64,000 bases of DNA from Iamia majanohamensis (lineage in GTDB: Bacteria > Actinomycetota > Acidimicrobiia > Acidimicrobiales > Iamiaceae): NCBI RefSeq assembly GCF_028532485.1, contig NZ_CP116942.1:62001-126000 (forward strand), written 5' to 3'. The notes below the pieces were generated by a model that searched no databases, was not told the origin of the DNA, and worked only from the letters and a program-made list of their open reading frames with translations. Numbering within the stretch: position 1 is the first letter of the stretch; every line of letters starts with the position of its first letter. The position numbers and the translations under genes are program-made. Below are positions 56,778 through 64,000 of this stretch, piece after piece.

Positions 56778-57776
56778 CTAGTGGCGGGGGTCGGCGGCCA
56801 GGCGGCGGCGGCTGGGGGCGGAGCCGACGTCGGCCACGTGCACCAGGGCGTCGCCCTGGCTGACCTGGGGGTTCCGGGTGACGCCGATGACGATGCCCTC
56901 GAAGGGGGCCTGCACCCGACCCCGGCTCTGGCCGTGGGCGTCGGCGATGGCGCCCAGCTCGTCGCCCCGGGCCACCCGGGCGCCCAGGGTGGTGGTGAGC
57001 CGGAACAGGCCGCTGCGGCGGGCCCGCACCCACGAGCTGGCCTCGACCAGGCGGGTCGCCGGGGCCGGGTCGCCGTCGGCCCGCATCTCCAGCTGGGCCA
57101 GGACCCGCAGGACCCCGGCCACCCCCGCGTCGATGGCGAACTCGTCGAAGCGGTGGGCCTCGCCCGCCTCGTAGAGCAGGATCGGGATGCCCCGCTTCAC
57201 GCACGCGGCCCGCAGCGAGCCGTCGCGGAGGGCGGCGTGCATGGTGATGGGGGCGGCGAAGGAGCGGGCCAGGGCCATCGTCGTGGGGTCGTCGGTGGCG
57301 CAGCGGATCTGGGGCAGGTTGCTGCGGTGGTGGGAGCCGGTGTGGAGGTCGATGCCGACGTCGGCCCGGTCGACCACCTCGGTCATGAACAGGTGGGCCA
57401 GGCGGGAGGCGAGCGAGCCCCGCCGGGAGCCGGGGAACGACCGGTTGAGGTCGCGCCGGTCCGGCAGGTAGCGGGACGCGGTGATGAACCCGAACACGTT
57501 GACCACCGGCGCGGCGATCACGGTGCCGGCCAGGTTGCGGGCCCGCAGCTCGCGGAGCACCAGGCGGATGATCTCCACCCCGTTGAGCTCGTCGCCGTGG
57601 ATGGCCCCCGAGAGCCACACGGTGGGCCCGGGGCGGGCCCCGTGCACGACCGAGAGGGGGAGGGAGAACGAGCTGCCGGTGGGCAGGGTGGCCACGGGCA
57701 GCTCGATGCTGGCCTTCCGGCCCGGGAGGACCTCCTGGCCGCCGATGGTGAGCGGGGCCCGCCGGGGCGCGGCCAT
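56778..57776 (-). CDS. Succinylglutamate desuccinylase/aspartoacylase family protein
   Basis: The 332-residue protein has the M14-like AstE/AspA core: GAIHGDELNGVE with zinc ligands H60 and E63, LPDRRDLNRSFPG, GIDLHTGSHHR with H145, and LLYEAGE with the likely catalytic Glu. A C-terminal barrel-like domain (about 240-332) includes GRVQAPFEGIVIGVTRNPQVSQGDAL, a biotinyl-like fold common to this subgroup. It would hydrolyse an N-acyl amino acid or trim glutamates. It follows rimK by 10 bp in the same operon, so a function connected with poly-glutamate tails is likely. Confidence 0.85.
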   Translation of the reverse strand: MAAPRRAPLTIGGQEVLPGRKASIELPVATLPTGSSFSLPLSVVHGARPGPTVWLSGAIHGDELNGVEIIRLVLRELRARNLAGTVIAAPVVNVFGFITASRYLPDRRDLNRSFPGSRRGSLASRLAHLFMTEVVDRADVGIDLHTGSHHRSNLPQIRCATDDPTTMALARSFAAPITMHAALRDGSLRAACVKRGIPILLYEAGEAHRFDEFAIDAGVAGVLRVLAQLEMRADGDPAPATRLVEASSWVRARRSGLFRLTTTLGARVARGDELGAIADAHGQSRGRVQAPFEGIVIGVTRNPQVSQGDALVHVADVGSAPSRRRLAADPRH

Positions 57777-57786
57777 GGGGCGGTGG

Positions 57787-58692
57787 TCAGGCCTTCCGGG
57801 TGCGGCCGGGCCGGCGGAGGGGCTGGTTCTTCTCCACGTACTCGATCACCTTGCCGGCCACGTCGACGCCGGTGGCCTTCTCGATGCCCTCCAGCCCGGG
57901 CGAGGAGTTGACCTCCATCACCACGGGGCCGTGGTTCGAGCGCAGCAGGTCGACGCCCGCGAAGCCGAGGCCCATGAGCTTGGCCGCCCGGGTGGCGGTG
58001 GAGCGCTCCTCGGGGGTGAGCTTGATCTTCTCGGCGCTGCCGCCCTGGTGGATGTTGGAGCGGAACTCGCCGGGGGCGCCCTGGCGCTTCATGGCCGCCA
58101 CGGCCCGGCCGCCGATGACGATGACCCGGATGTCGGCGCCCTTGGCCTCCTTGATGAACTCCTGGACGAGGATGTTGGCGTCGAGCTGGCGGAAGGCGCC
58201 GATGACCGACTCGGCCGCCTTCTTGGTCTCGGCCAGCACCACGCCCATGCCCTGGGTGCCCTCCAGCAGCTTGACCACCACCGGCGCCCCGCCGACGGTG
58301 TCGAGCAGGCCGTCGATGTCCTTGGTCGAGTGGGCGAAGCCGGTGACGGGGAGCCCGATGCCCTCCTGGGCCAGGATCTGCAGGCAGCGGAGCTTGTCGC
58401 GGCTGCGGTTGATGGCCTGGCTCTCGTTGGCCGCGAAGGTGCGCATGACCTCGAACTGGCGCACCACGGCGGAGCCGTAGAACGTGTGGGTGGCGCCGAT
58501 GCGCGGGATGACGGCGTCGACCTCGTCGAGTTCGCCGCCCTGGTAGATGATCGCCGGCCGGTGGGCGGTGATGTTCATGTAGCAGCGCAGGTAGTCGATG
58601 ACCCGGACGCTGTGGCCCCGCGCCTCGCCCGCCTCCTTGAGGCGCTTGGTCGAGTACAGGCCGCTGTTGCGGGAGAGGATGAGGATCTTCAC
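57787..58692 (-). CDS. rimK: RimK-family alpha-L-glutamate ligase
   Basis: A 301-residue ATP-grasp ligase: start [58 protein letters not shown] (ATP loop), [30 protein letters not shown] and a C-terminal [19 protein letters not shown]. In E. coli RimK adds glutamates to ribosomal protein S6. The GTG at 58692 overlaps the stop of the preceding rimB-like gene (GTGA), giving strong coupling. Confidence 0.95.
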   Translation of the reverse strand: MKILILSRNSGLYSTKRLKEAGEARGHSVRVIDYLRCYMNITAHRPAIIYQGGELDEVDAVIPRIGATHTFYGSAVVRQFEVMRTFAANESQAINRSRDKLRCLQILAQEGIGLPVTGFAHSTKDIDGLLDTVGGAPVVVKLLEGTQGMGVVLAETKKAAESVIGAFRQLDANILVQEFIKEAKGADIRVIVIGGRAVAAMKRQGAPGEFRSNIHQGGSAEKIKLTPEERSTATRAAKLMGLGFAGVDLLRSNHGPVVMEVNSSPGLEGIEKATGVDVAGKVIEYVEKNQPLRRPGRTRKA

Positions 58693-59189
58693 GAGCGCCC
58701 GACCCTACCGTCCGGGTCCGGCGCCGCCCCGGGGCGTCCGGTCAGGAACGAGCGGCCCGGGTCGACGAGCACCCGACGGCGCAGCGCCGCCCGTCCCAGC
58801 AGCATCCGGAACCCCATGGCGTCGCGCCGGGTGAGGGTGACGTCGATGGCGACGCGGGTGGCGCCGAGGTCCAGGGTCGTGGTGATCACCGGTCGCTCCT
58901 CGACCTGGCCGTTGGACGAGCGCACCTTGCGCCAGCCGGCCAGGGGGGCGGTGGCGACGACCTCGGTGCGGGTGTCGCGCTGCACGGGGTGGACGACGAA
59001 GCGCACCACCGGCGTGCCGTCGGCGTCCTCGTCGACCTGGTCGAGGTCCCATGCGTGGAGCGACGAGGTGGCTGCGCCGGTGTCGACCTTGGCCTTGATC
59101 GCGTCGACCCCGAGGTCGGGGAGGGCCACCCACTCCCGCCAGCCGACCGTGGGGCGGGGCCGACGTCGGCGGGGGGACGGGGGAGCCAC
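58689..59189 (-). CDS. RimB-like (PF05618) retropepsin-type protein
   Basis: The 166-residue protein has [29 protein letters not shown], where D36-T37-G38-A39 is an aspartic-protease-like active-site motif, then [39 protein letters not shown]. This family is annotated as putative ATP-dependent zinc protease or RimB; in Pseudomonas RimB acts together with RimK on ribosomal S6. GTG 59189 lies 7 nt after TAGCGT, so this gene may have its own promoter at the end of the upstream ORF. Its stop overlaps the rimK start. Confidence 0.87.
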   Translation of the reverse strand: MAPPSPRRRRPRPTVGWREWVALPDLGVDAIKAKVDTGAATSSLHAWDLDQVDEDADGTPVVRFVVHPVQRDTRTEVVATAPLAGWRKVRSSNGQVEERPVITTTLDLGATRVAIDVTLTRRDAMGFRMLLGRAALRRRVLVDPGRSFLTGRPGAAPDPDGRVGRS

Positions 59190-59196
59190 CCCGGCG

Positions 59197-59202
59197 ACGC
59201 TA
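59197..59202 (-). promoter_or_regulatory. Leaderless -10 hexamer of the rimB-like gene
   Basis: TAGCGT on the minus strand, seven nt, then GTG 59189. It overlaps the stop region of the preceding gene. Confidence 0.45.
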
Positions 59203-59778
59203 CCGGTCGGCCTCGGTGCCGCCCTCGGGCCACGGGCTCGTGGTCGGGGCGGTCGGCGGCGCGGCGAGGGCGTCGGGTCCGGGCGAGGCCAGGACCGCAG
59301 CCCGCCAGGCCCGGCGCCGGCGGGGCCGGACCACCAGGACCTCCACCGCGAAGGCGGCCAGCCCGAGGAGGGTGCCGACCACCACGAGCCCCCCGGCGGG
59401 CACGGCCCGGACCGCCACCCGCTCCCGGCACGGCTGGTCGCGCGCGGCCTGGGCGGTCTCGGCGTCGAGGGTGAGGGGCTCGCCGTCGGGCCCGAGGATC
59501 CGGTCCTGGGCGTCGGGGATGACGTCGAGGCGGCCGGCGGCGAGGTAGGCCGCCGGTGCGCCGCAGTCCTGCACGCCGGGGGTGCGGACCGGCAGGGTGG
59601 CGAGGACGAGCGCGGCCAGGAAGCAGACCAGGGCCACCGCGGCCAGGGCCACCGAGGCGCGCCCCAGCGCCGTCGGGGGCAGGGCGTCGGGGCCCGCCGC
59701 CAGGTCGGGCGGGGCCGGGCCGGGCCCGGGGTCGGCGACGGCGTCGGGCGCAGCGTCCACGGCCGGGCAGCCTCGCAC
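59200..59778 (-). CDS. Two-helix membrane protein upstream of the rim operon
   Basis: A 192-residue protein with a proline-rich N-terminus, one helix at about 42-63, an extracytoplasmic loop with a Cys pair (QDCGAP and RDQPCRERV), and a second helix at about 128-150 before a basic cytoplasmic tail. It lies 11 bp upstream of rimB on the same strand. I do not recognise it; an in-frame GTG at 59760 is an alternative start. Confidence 0.55.
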   Translation of the reverse strand: MRGCPAVDAAPDAVADPGPGPAPPDLAAGPDALPPTALGRASVALAAVALVCFLAALVLATLPVRTPGVQDCGAPAAYLAAGRLDVIPDAQDRILGPDGEPLTLDAETAQAARDQPCRERVAVRAVPAGGLVVVGTLLGLAAFAVEVLVVRPRRRRAWRAAVLASPGPDALAAPPTAPTTSPWPEGGTEADR

Positions 59779-59809
59779 ACGGGGCCCGGCGACCCGTGCC
59801 CGGGGGGCA

Positions 59810-59960
59810 GGGGCCGGCTCCGGTGGGAGGGTGGATCCCGGAGCCGGCCCCTGGTCCGGCGGGACGCTCCCGCGGCGGCGCTCGTGGTGTCGCCGCGGGT
59901 GGGATGAGACGACCCGCCGGGTTGCCGCTCCATCGGCGCCGGGGGGCGTGATGTGAGCGC
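59810..59960. other. Hairpin-rich intergenic region
   Basis: GGGGCCGGCTCCGG (59810-59823) pairs perfectly with 59838-59851 across a 14-nt loop, and CCCGCGGCG (59869-59877) pairs with 59891-59899. A third, weaker GC hairpin lies near 59940-59965. No ORF spans them. They lie before the membrane protein and rim genes on the minus strand and before the 90-residue ORF on the plus strand, so they could act as an RNA leader or a small RNA. Confidence 0.5.
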
Positions 59961-60026
59961 CCCGGGCGGGGCGGGGAGGCCACCCACGGGCGCGCCGCCG
60001 ATGCCCGGACGGGCGGGGAGCGGCCG

Positions 60027-60032
60027 TAGCCT
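60027..60032 (+). promoter_or_regulatory. Leaderless -10 hexamer of the 90-residue ORF
   Basis: TAGCCT, six nt, then GTG 60039. Confidence 0.5.
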
Positions 60033-60038
60033 CGGGCC

Positions 60039-60311
60039 GTGGACGTCCTCGCCGCCCTGGTCGTGCCGGTGCTGGCCGCGGCCGACGACGCCGGGGGCGG
60101 GGGCGCCGGGTTCTTCCTCGGCGAGGACCTCCTGGCCTACCTGCTGCTGGCCTTCGGCGGGGCCATGCTCGTGGGCAACCTCCTGGCCGTGCTGCGGCCC
60201 CCGCCGGCCCGGGCCGCCGAGGGCACCCGGGCCCCGGTGGGGCGCAGCCTGGTCATGGCCGGCCTGGGCGGTGTGGCCGCCGTCTGGGCCCTGGCCAGCC
60301 TCGTCCGCTGA
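60039..60311 (+). CDS. Small membrane protein
   Basis: The 90-residue product has three hydrophobic segments: an N-terminal LAALVVPVLAA that could be a signal or helix, LLAYLLLAFGGAMLVGNLLAVL and VMAGLGGVAAVWALASLV. It is probably a small integral membrane protein. GTG start preceded by TAGCCT at the leaderless spacing, which supports expression. Family not recognised. Confidence 0.6.
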   Translation: MDVLAALVVPVLAAADDAGGGGAGFFLGEDLLAYLLLAFGGAMLVGNLLAVLRPPPARAAEGTRAPVGRSLVMAGLGGVAAVWALASLVR

Positions 60312-60375
60312 GCCCGCCCCTGGCCGGTGACCGGTGTGGGCCTGGCCCACCCTGATCAGCCGACGAGCACCCCGG

Positions 60376-60816
60376 TCAGGACGGGGCGTTGGTGCGGGGT
60401 CGGGCCCGGGCCCGACGGGCTCCCCGGACCACCAGCACCACGATCAGGGCGAGGCCGCCCACCAGCACGCCGAAGAGGGCGGTCTGCTCCCAGCCGCCGG
60501 GGTCGCCCGGCTCCTCGGGGGCCTGGCCCTCGCCGGGGCGGGGGATGATCCCGGGCCGCCCCGCCGACTGCTGGGCGGCCAGGCACTGGGCGTCGTCGGG
60601 CGCGCAGGCCTGGGTGGTGGCCGTGGGCTGCGGGTCGCCGGAGTCGCCGGCCACCACCGCGGCGAGCACGATGAGCACGCCGAGGACGCCGAAGAAGGCG
60701 GCGCCGGCCACGACGATGGTCCGTCGCTCGCGCGCCGAGGTGGGGGTCGGCGACGGCGTCACCGCCGGGGAGGGGCGGTCCTCGTCGGTCGGGCCGGCGT
60801 CGGCGGGCGCGCTCAC
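60376..60816 (-). CDS. Two-helix membrane protein of unknown function
   Basis: A 146-residue protein: a proline/threonine-rich N-terminus, a helix at about 35-57 (TIVVAGAAFFGVLGVLIVLA), a linker with two Cys (QACAPDDAQC) and a second helix at about 112-130 before an arginine-rich end. This design resembles the protein at 59200-59778. GTG 60816 has CACACT seven nt upstream. No family recognised. Confidence 0.55.
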   Translation of the reverse strand: MSAPADAGPTDEDRPSPAVTPSPTPTSARERRTIVVAGAAFFGVLGVLIVLAAVVAGDSGDPQPTATTQACAPDDAQCLAAQQSAGRPGIIPRPGEGQAPEEPGDPGGWEQTALFGVLVGGLALIVVLVVRGARRARARPRTNAPS

Positions 60817-60869
60817 GGCCCCCAGTGTGCCAGTGCCGCCCCGCCGGCCACGGGCCGGGGACGGCGGGC

Positions 60870-61322
60870 TCAGCCCCCGGGCGGGCCCTGGCCCGGCTCC
60901 CAGCCGGGGGCGGCCAGGCGGAAGCCGGCGAAGGAGAAGGCGGGGCTGACCGTGCAGCTCACCAGCACGGCGCCGCCCACGGGGCGGGCGGCCTGCCAGG
61001 CCCCGGCCGGCACCCGGCCCTGGGGGCGCTGGCCGGCGGCCAGGTCGGGGCCCAGGCGCTGGGTGTGGGTCGGCCCGTCGTCGGACGGGGCGACCAGCAG
61101 GTCGAGGGGGGCGCCGGCGTGGTGGTGCCACACCTCCACCGCGTCGACGGTGTGCCAGTGCGACGCCTGGTCGGCCTCCAGCAGGAAGTAGATGGCGGTG
61201 CCGGTGCCCCGGGACCCGTCGGCGGGGGCGTCGCGCCACGTCTCGGCGAACCACCCGCCCTCGGGGTGGGGCTCGAGGCCCAGGGCCTCGATGGCGGCGG
61301 CGGGGTCCAGCGCGGCGGGCAC
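60870..61322 (-). CDS. Cupin domain protein, DUF985 type
   Basis: The 150-residue protein has the DUF985 cupin pattern: ALGLEPHPEGGWFAETWRD, GTAIYFLLEADQASHWHTVDAVEVWHHHAGAPL with the metal-binding histidines, and VPAGAWQAARP with the closing SCTVSPAFSFAGFRLA. The family's reaction is not known; a sugar- or small-molecule-binding role is suspected. GTG 61322 is preceded by CAACCT six nt upstream, a loose version of the leaderless pattern; longer starts lie in the hairpin region and are rejected. Confidence 0.85.
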   Translation of the reverse strand: MPAALDPAAAIEALGLEPHPEGGWFAETWRDAPADGSRGTGTAIYFLLEADQASHWHTVDAVEVWHHHAGAPLDLLVAPSDDGPTHTQRLGPDLAAGQRPQGRVPAGAWQAARPVGGAVLVSCTVSPAFSFAGFRLAAPGWEPGQGPPGG

Positions 61323-61347
61323 GACCCCAGGTTGCCCCACGGGATGT

Positions 61348-61401
61348 CCGTACCGGTGACGCCTCCCCGTCACCGGCGGCGGGGACCCTTCACCGGTACG
61401 G
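61348..61401 (-). terminator. Hairpin after ogt
   Basis: CCGTACCGGTGA (61348-61359) pairs perfectly with TCACCGGTACGG (61390-61401) around a 30-nt loop that itself can fold. It begins 2 nt past the ogt stop on the minus strand, so terminator-like; the arm sequence resembles the palindrome at 55266. Confidence 0.5.
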
Positions 61402-61403
61402 GC

Positions 61404-61925
61404 TCAGGTGCCGCCGAGGGGGAGGGCGGCGGCGCCGGACTCGTGGTCGAGCAGGCGCCGCTTCACCTCGAGGCCCCCGGCGAACCCGGTGAGGGAGCCG
61501 TCCGCGCCCACCACCCGGTGGCAGGGGACGACGATCGACAGCGGGTTGCGGCCGATGGCCGCCCCCACGGCCCGGGCCCGGCCCCGGTCGCCCACCGCGG
61601 CCTCGGCCACGTCGCCGTAGGTGCGGGTGCGGCCGTGGGGGATGGCGGCCAGCGCCTGCCACACCGCCTGCTGGAAGGCGGTGCCGGCCGGGTCGAGGGG
61701 CAGGTCGAAGTCGGTGCGGTCGCCCGCGAACCACTCCTCCAGCTGGTCGGCCGCGGCGACCAGGACGGGGTGGTCGGGGTCCTCGGGGATGGCCTCGGGC
61801 AGGGGGACCCGCCCGGTGCGCTCGTCGGGCCAGAGCACGGCGCGCAGGCCGGCGTCGGAGGCGACGAGGGTGAGCGTCCCGATGGGCGAGGCCAGGGTGC
61901 GGCGGTGCAGGTCGGTGGGGGTCAT
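61404..61925 (-). CDS. ogt: Methylated-DNA-protein cysteine methyltransferase
   Basis: The 173-residue protein has FQQAVWQALAAIPHGRTRTYGDVA, RAVGAAIGRNPLSIVVPCHRVVG with acceptor Cys135, and GLEVKRRLLDHE. It repairs O6-alkylguanine by taking the alkyl group onto the cysteine, a single-use reaction. Its ATG overlaps the stop of the AlkA-type gene (ATGA), so the two alkylation-repair genes are translated together. Confidence 0.94.
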   Translation of the reverse strand: MTPTDLHRRTLASPIGTLTLVASDAGLRAVLWPDERTGRVPLPEAIPEDPDHPVLVAAADQLEEWFAGDRTDFDLPLDPAGTAFQQAVWQALAAIPHGRTRTYGDVAEAAVGDRGRARAVGAAIGRNPLSIVVPCHRVVGADGSLTGFAGGLEVKRRLLDHESGAAALPLGGT

Positions 61926-63394
61926 GGGGTCACGCTCCAGAGGTGCAGGGTGGCGTAGGCCCGCCACGGGCGCCAGGCCGCGGCCCGGGCCGCCACGGCG
62001 GCGGGGGCGGCGGCCGGGGCCCCGGCGAGGTGGGTGAGGGTGCGCCGCACGCCGAGGTCGGTGGCGGGGAAGGCGTCGGGGTCGCCCAGGGCCCGCAGGG
62101 CGATGCACTCCGCGGTCCAGGGGCCGATGCCGTCGAGGGCGAGCAGGGCGGCGCGCGTGGCGTCGCGGTCCGCGCCGGTGTCGAGGTCGACCCGGCCGTC
62201 GGCCACCGCCCCGGCCAGGCGGACCAGGGCCCGGCCCCGGCTGCGGACCATGGGCAGGGTGGCGGGGTCGACGGCGGCCACCGCCTCCGCGGTGGGGAAC
62301 AGGTGGGTGAGGCCGCCGTCGGGGGCGGGCAGGGGCCGCCCGGTGGCGGCCACGAGGCGGCCGATCACGGTGGAGGCGCCGGCGACGGAGATCTGCTGGC
62401 CGACGACCGAGCGCACCGCCACCTCGAAGCCGGCGACGGTGCCCGGCACCCGCAGGCCCGGTCGGGTGCGCACCAGGGGGCCGAGCAGGGCATCGGCCCC
62501 CAGGTGGGCGTCGATGGCGACGGGATCGGCATCGAGGTCGAGCAGGCGGCGCAGGCGGGCCACCGCGGCGGTGAGGTCGCGCCCGTCGCCCAGGCGCAGG
62601 GTGGCGGCGATGTGGTCGTCGGCCGGGACGAGGGTGGCGGTGGCCGGGGCGTGGGGGAGGTCGAGGGTGCGCCGGAACCCGGTCACCGTGCCCTCGGCGT
62701 CCCGCTCGGCCTCGCCCACCCCGGCCACCGCGTGGTCGGCGAGGAAGCGGAGCAGGGCGTCGGCGTCGAGGGGGCGGCGGTGGGCCAGGCGGAGGCTGAG
62801 GGTGCCCGGCGTCGGGGGCTGGGTCGGGCCCCGGCGGCCGGCGGCCCGGAGCCCGCCGGGGGTGCGGTCGTACACGGCCCGGACGGTGTCGTTGAACTGG
62901 CGGATGCTGCCGAACCCGGCGGCGAAGGCGACATCGGCGAAGGAGAGGTCGGTGGTCTCGATGAGGGTGCGGGCGGTCTGGGCCCGCTGGGCCCGGGCCA
63001 GGTCGCGGGGCCCGGCGCCGAGCTCGGCCACGAGGAGGCGCTGGAGCTGGCGGGCCGAGTAGCCGAGACGGCAGGCCAGCCCGGCCACGCCCTCGCGGTC
63101 GACGACGCCGTCGGCGATGAGCCGCATGGCCCGGGCCACGACGTCCGCGCGGGCATCCCACTCCGGCGAGCCGGGGCTGGCGTCGGGCCGGCACCGCTTG
63201 CACGAGCGGAACCCGGCGCCCTGGGCCGCGGCCGGGGTGGGGAAGAAGCGGACGTTGGCCCGCTTGGGGGTGACGGCGGGGCAGCTGGGCCGGCAGTAGA
63301 TCCCGGTCGAGGTGACGCCGATGGTGAACCACCCGTCGAAGCGGGGGTCGCGGCTGCGCACCGCGGCGTAGCAGCGCTCGGGGTCCTCGATCAC
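61922..63394 (-). CDS. AlkA-type DNA-3-methyladenine glycosylase fused to Ada-like N-terminus
   Basis: The 490-residue protein is multidomain. Residues 1-80 hold an Ada zinc domain (IYCRPSCPAVTPKRANVRFF and SCKRCRPD, four cysteines); 85-180 an AraC-type helix-turn-helix (LACRLGYSARQLQRLL, FADVAFAAGFGSIRQFND); then an AlkA N-terminal domain and from about 310 the HhH-GPD glycosylase with VVGQQISVAGA, LLALDGIGPWTAECIALRAL and the catalytic Asp in FPATDLGVRR. It should excise alkylated bases and may also act as an alkylation-responsive regulator. GTG 63394 is chosen; ATG 63445 is possible. Confidence 0.92.
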   Translation of the reverse strand: MIEDPERCYAAVRSRDPRFDGWFTIGVTSTGIYCRPSCPAVTPKRANVRFFPTPAAAQGAGFRSCKRCRPDASPGSPEWDARADVVARAMRLIADGVVDREGVAGLACRLGYSARQLQRLLVAELGAGPRDLARAQRAQTARTLIETTDLSFADVAFAAGFGSIRQFNDTVRAVYDRTPGGLRAAGRRGPTQPPTPGTLSLRLAHRRPLDADALLRFLADHAVAGVGEAERDAEGTVTGFRRTLDLPHAPATATLVPADDHIAATLRLGDGRDLTAAVARLRRLLDLDADPVAIDAHLGADALLGPLVRTRPGLRVPGTVAGFEVAVRSVVGQQISVAGASTVIGRLVAATGRPLPAPDGGLTHLFPTAEAVAAVDPATLPMVRSRGRALVRLAGAVADGRVDLDTGADRDATRAALLALDGIGPWTAECIALRALGDPDAFPATDLGVRRTLTHLAGAPAAAPAAVAARAAAWRPWRAYATLHLWSVTP

Positions 63395-63483
63395 GGGGCC
63401 CAGTGTCGCCCCTCCGACGAGGGCTGGCTGGCGGGCATCGGACATGGGGGTGAGGCCCCGGTCCACGGGCACACTGCGATCCC

Positions 63484-63948
63484 ATGAGCCCCTCCATCGC
63501 CACCACCGACGAGGTCGACAGGGACGCCCTGCTCGACTTCGTCCGCCCTCGCCACCGCCACATCCTCACCACCACCCGGCGCGACGGCACCCCGCAGATG
63601 TCGCCGGTGAGCGCCGGGGTCGACCCCGACGGCCGCATCGTGGTCGCCACCTACCCCGAGCGGGCCAAGGTGGCCAACCTGCGCCGCCACCCGCAGGCCA
63701 GTGTGGTGGTGCTCTCCGACGAGTGGGACGGCCCGTGGGTGCAGGTCGACGGGCCGGCTGAGGTGCTCGACCTGCCCGAGGCCCTGGAGCCCCTCGTCGA
63801 GTACTTCCGGTCGATCGCCGGCGAGCACTCGGACTGGGACGAGTACCGGGAGGCCATGATCCGCCAGGGCAAGTGCCTGGTGCGGATCACCCCCGAGCGA
63901 TGGGGGCCGGTGGCCACCGGCGGCTTTCCGCCCCGCCTGGCGGACTGA
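63484..63948 (+). CDS. PPOX-class (F420- or FMN-dependent) oxidoreductase
   Basis: A 154-residue split-barrel protein: RHRHILTTTRRDGTPQMSPVSAGVDPDGRIVVATYPERAKVANLRRHPQASVVVL is the cofactor-binding part of the pyridoxamine oxidase-like fold, and DEWDGPWVQVDGPAEVLDLPEAL follows. This matches the PPOX-class F420-dependent reductase group, common in actinobacteria; substrate unknown. ATG at 63484. It is divergent from the AlkA-type gene. Confidence 0.88.
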   Translation: MSPSIATTDEVDRDALLDFVRPRHRHILTTTRRDGTPQMSPVSAGVDPDGRIVVATYPERAKVANLRRHPQASVVVLSDEWDGPWVQVDGPAEVLDLPEALEPLVEYFRSIAGEHSDWDEYREAMIRQGKCLVRITPERWGPVATGGFPPRLAD

Positions 63949-63951
63949 GGC

Positions 63952-64000
63952 TCAGTAGCGCTCGCGGCGGGCGGTGACCTTGCGGCCCCGGAGGGTCGTG
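63952..64000 (-). CDS. 3' end of a minus-strand gene, unidentified
   Basis: On the minus strand an open frame enters from beyond the window and ends TTLRGRKVTARRERY-stop at 63952. Fifteen residues are too few to name it. The very short gap to the preceding stop and the basic C-terminus make a real gene end likely. Confidence 0.4.
   Translation of the reverse strand, partial: TTLRGRKVTARRERY

Overview
The window reads as chromosome of a very GC-rich actinobacterium, most likely class Acidimicrobiia (Iamia-like). This assignment is inference from composition, heavy GTG start use, the DUF2017-clpS pair, a caa3-type cta cluster and F420/PPOX-type enzymes; no rRNA is present to confirm it. Genes are dense and many start a few bases after a TAnnnT hexamer, which suggests leaderless transcription.

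Layout. 1-1870: the tail of a DUF418 membrane protein, tRNA-Leu(CAG) with a hairpin terminator, then an AT-richer pocket with an orphan SUKH (SMI1/KNR4) protein and a small membrane protein. 1874-10080: the complete potassium-stress locus, kdpE (divergent), a 35-residue small ORF, kdpF-A-B-C-D and a short GAF-like ORF. 10091-19110: DUF1028 hydrolase, secreted arylsulfotransferase with FG-GAP-like repeats, LapA-like protein, HAD hydrolase, CPA1 antiporter, a PadR repressor divergent from a PIG-L deacetylase over a large palindromic operator, a PrmC-like methyltransferase and two small ORFs.

19166-26028 is an accessory island ending at tRNA-Glu(TTC). It holds a 5'-truncated RHS/YD-repeat toxin whose unrecognised 204-residue tail is coupled by a 7-nt overlap to a small lipoprotein (probable immunity protein). 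It also holds an IS3-family element that carries a nested ISL3-family element with a clean 8-bp target duplication, and the 3' remnant of a serine recombinase that reads into the tRNA gene. The IS3 copy has no target duplication and both flanking genes lost their 5' parts, so an IS-mediated deletion is likely.

26100-38511 is respiration and heme: DUF2017, clpS, ctaA, ctaB, then a heme-copper oxidase cluster in which a subunit I paralogue lacking the binuclear-centre ligands, a divergent subunit III and a membrane protein precede the bona fide caa3 genes ctaC-D-E-F-G. An ABC-2 permease follows, with its ATPase convergent. 39716-45615: serS, a methyltransferase, and a betaine/choline-type ABC importer whose binding protein appears naturally circularly permuted. 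45706-50861: pdxH, a 60-bp tandem repeat, ccdA/tlpA, a TetR-P450 operon with operators, and csoR with its operator. 50927-55162: a frameshifted DUF2510 protein, an ABC1-family kinase-like protein, ppk2 and a YceI protein. 55288-64000: an acyltransferase flanked by related intergenic repeats, a rimB-rimK-aspartoacylase operon behind a hairpin-rich leader, small membrane proteins, a cupin, ogt overlapping a multidomain AlkA, and a PPOX-type oxidoreductase.
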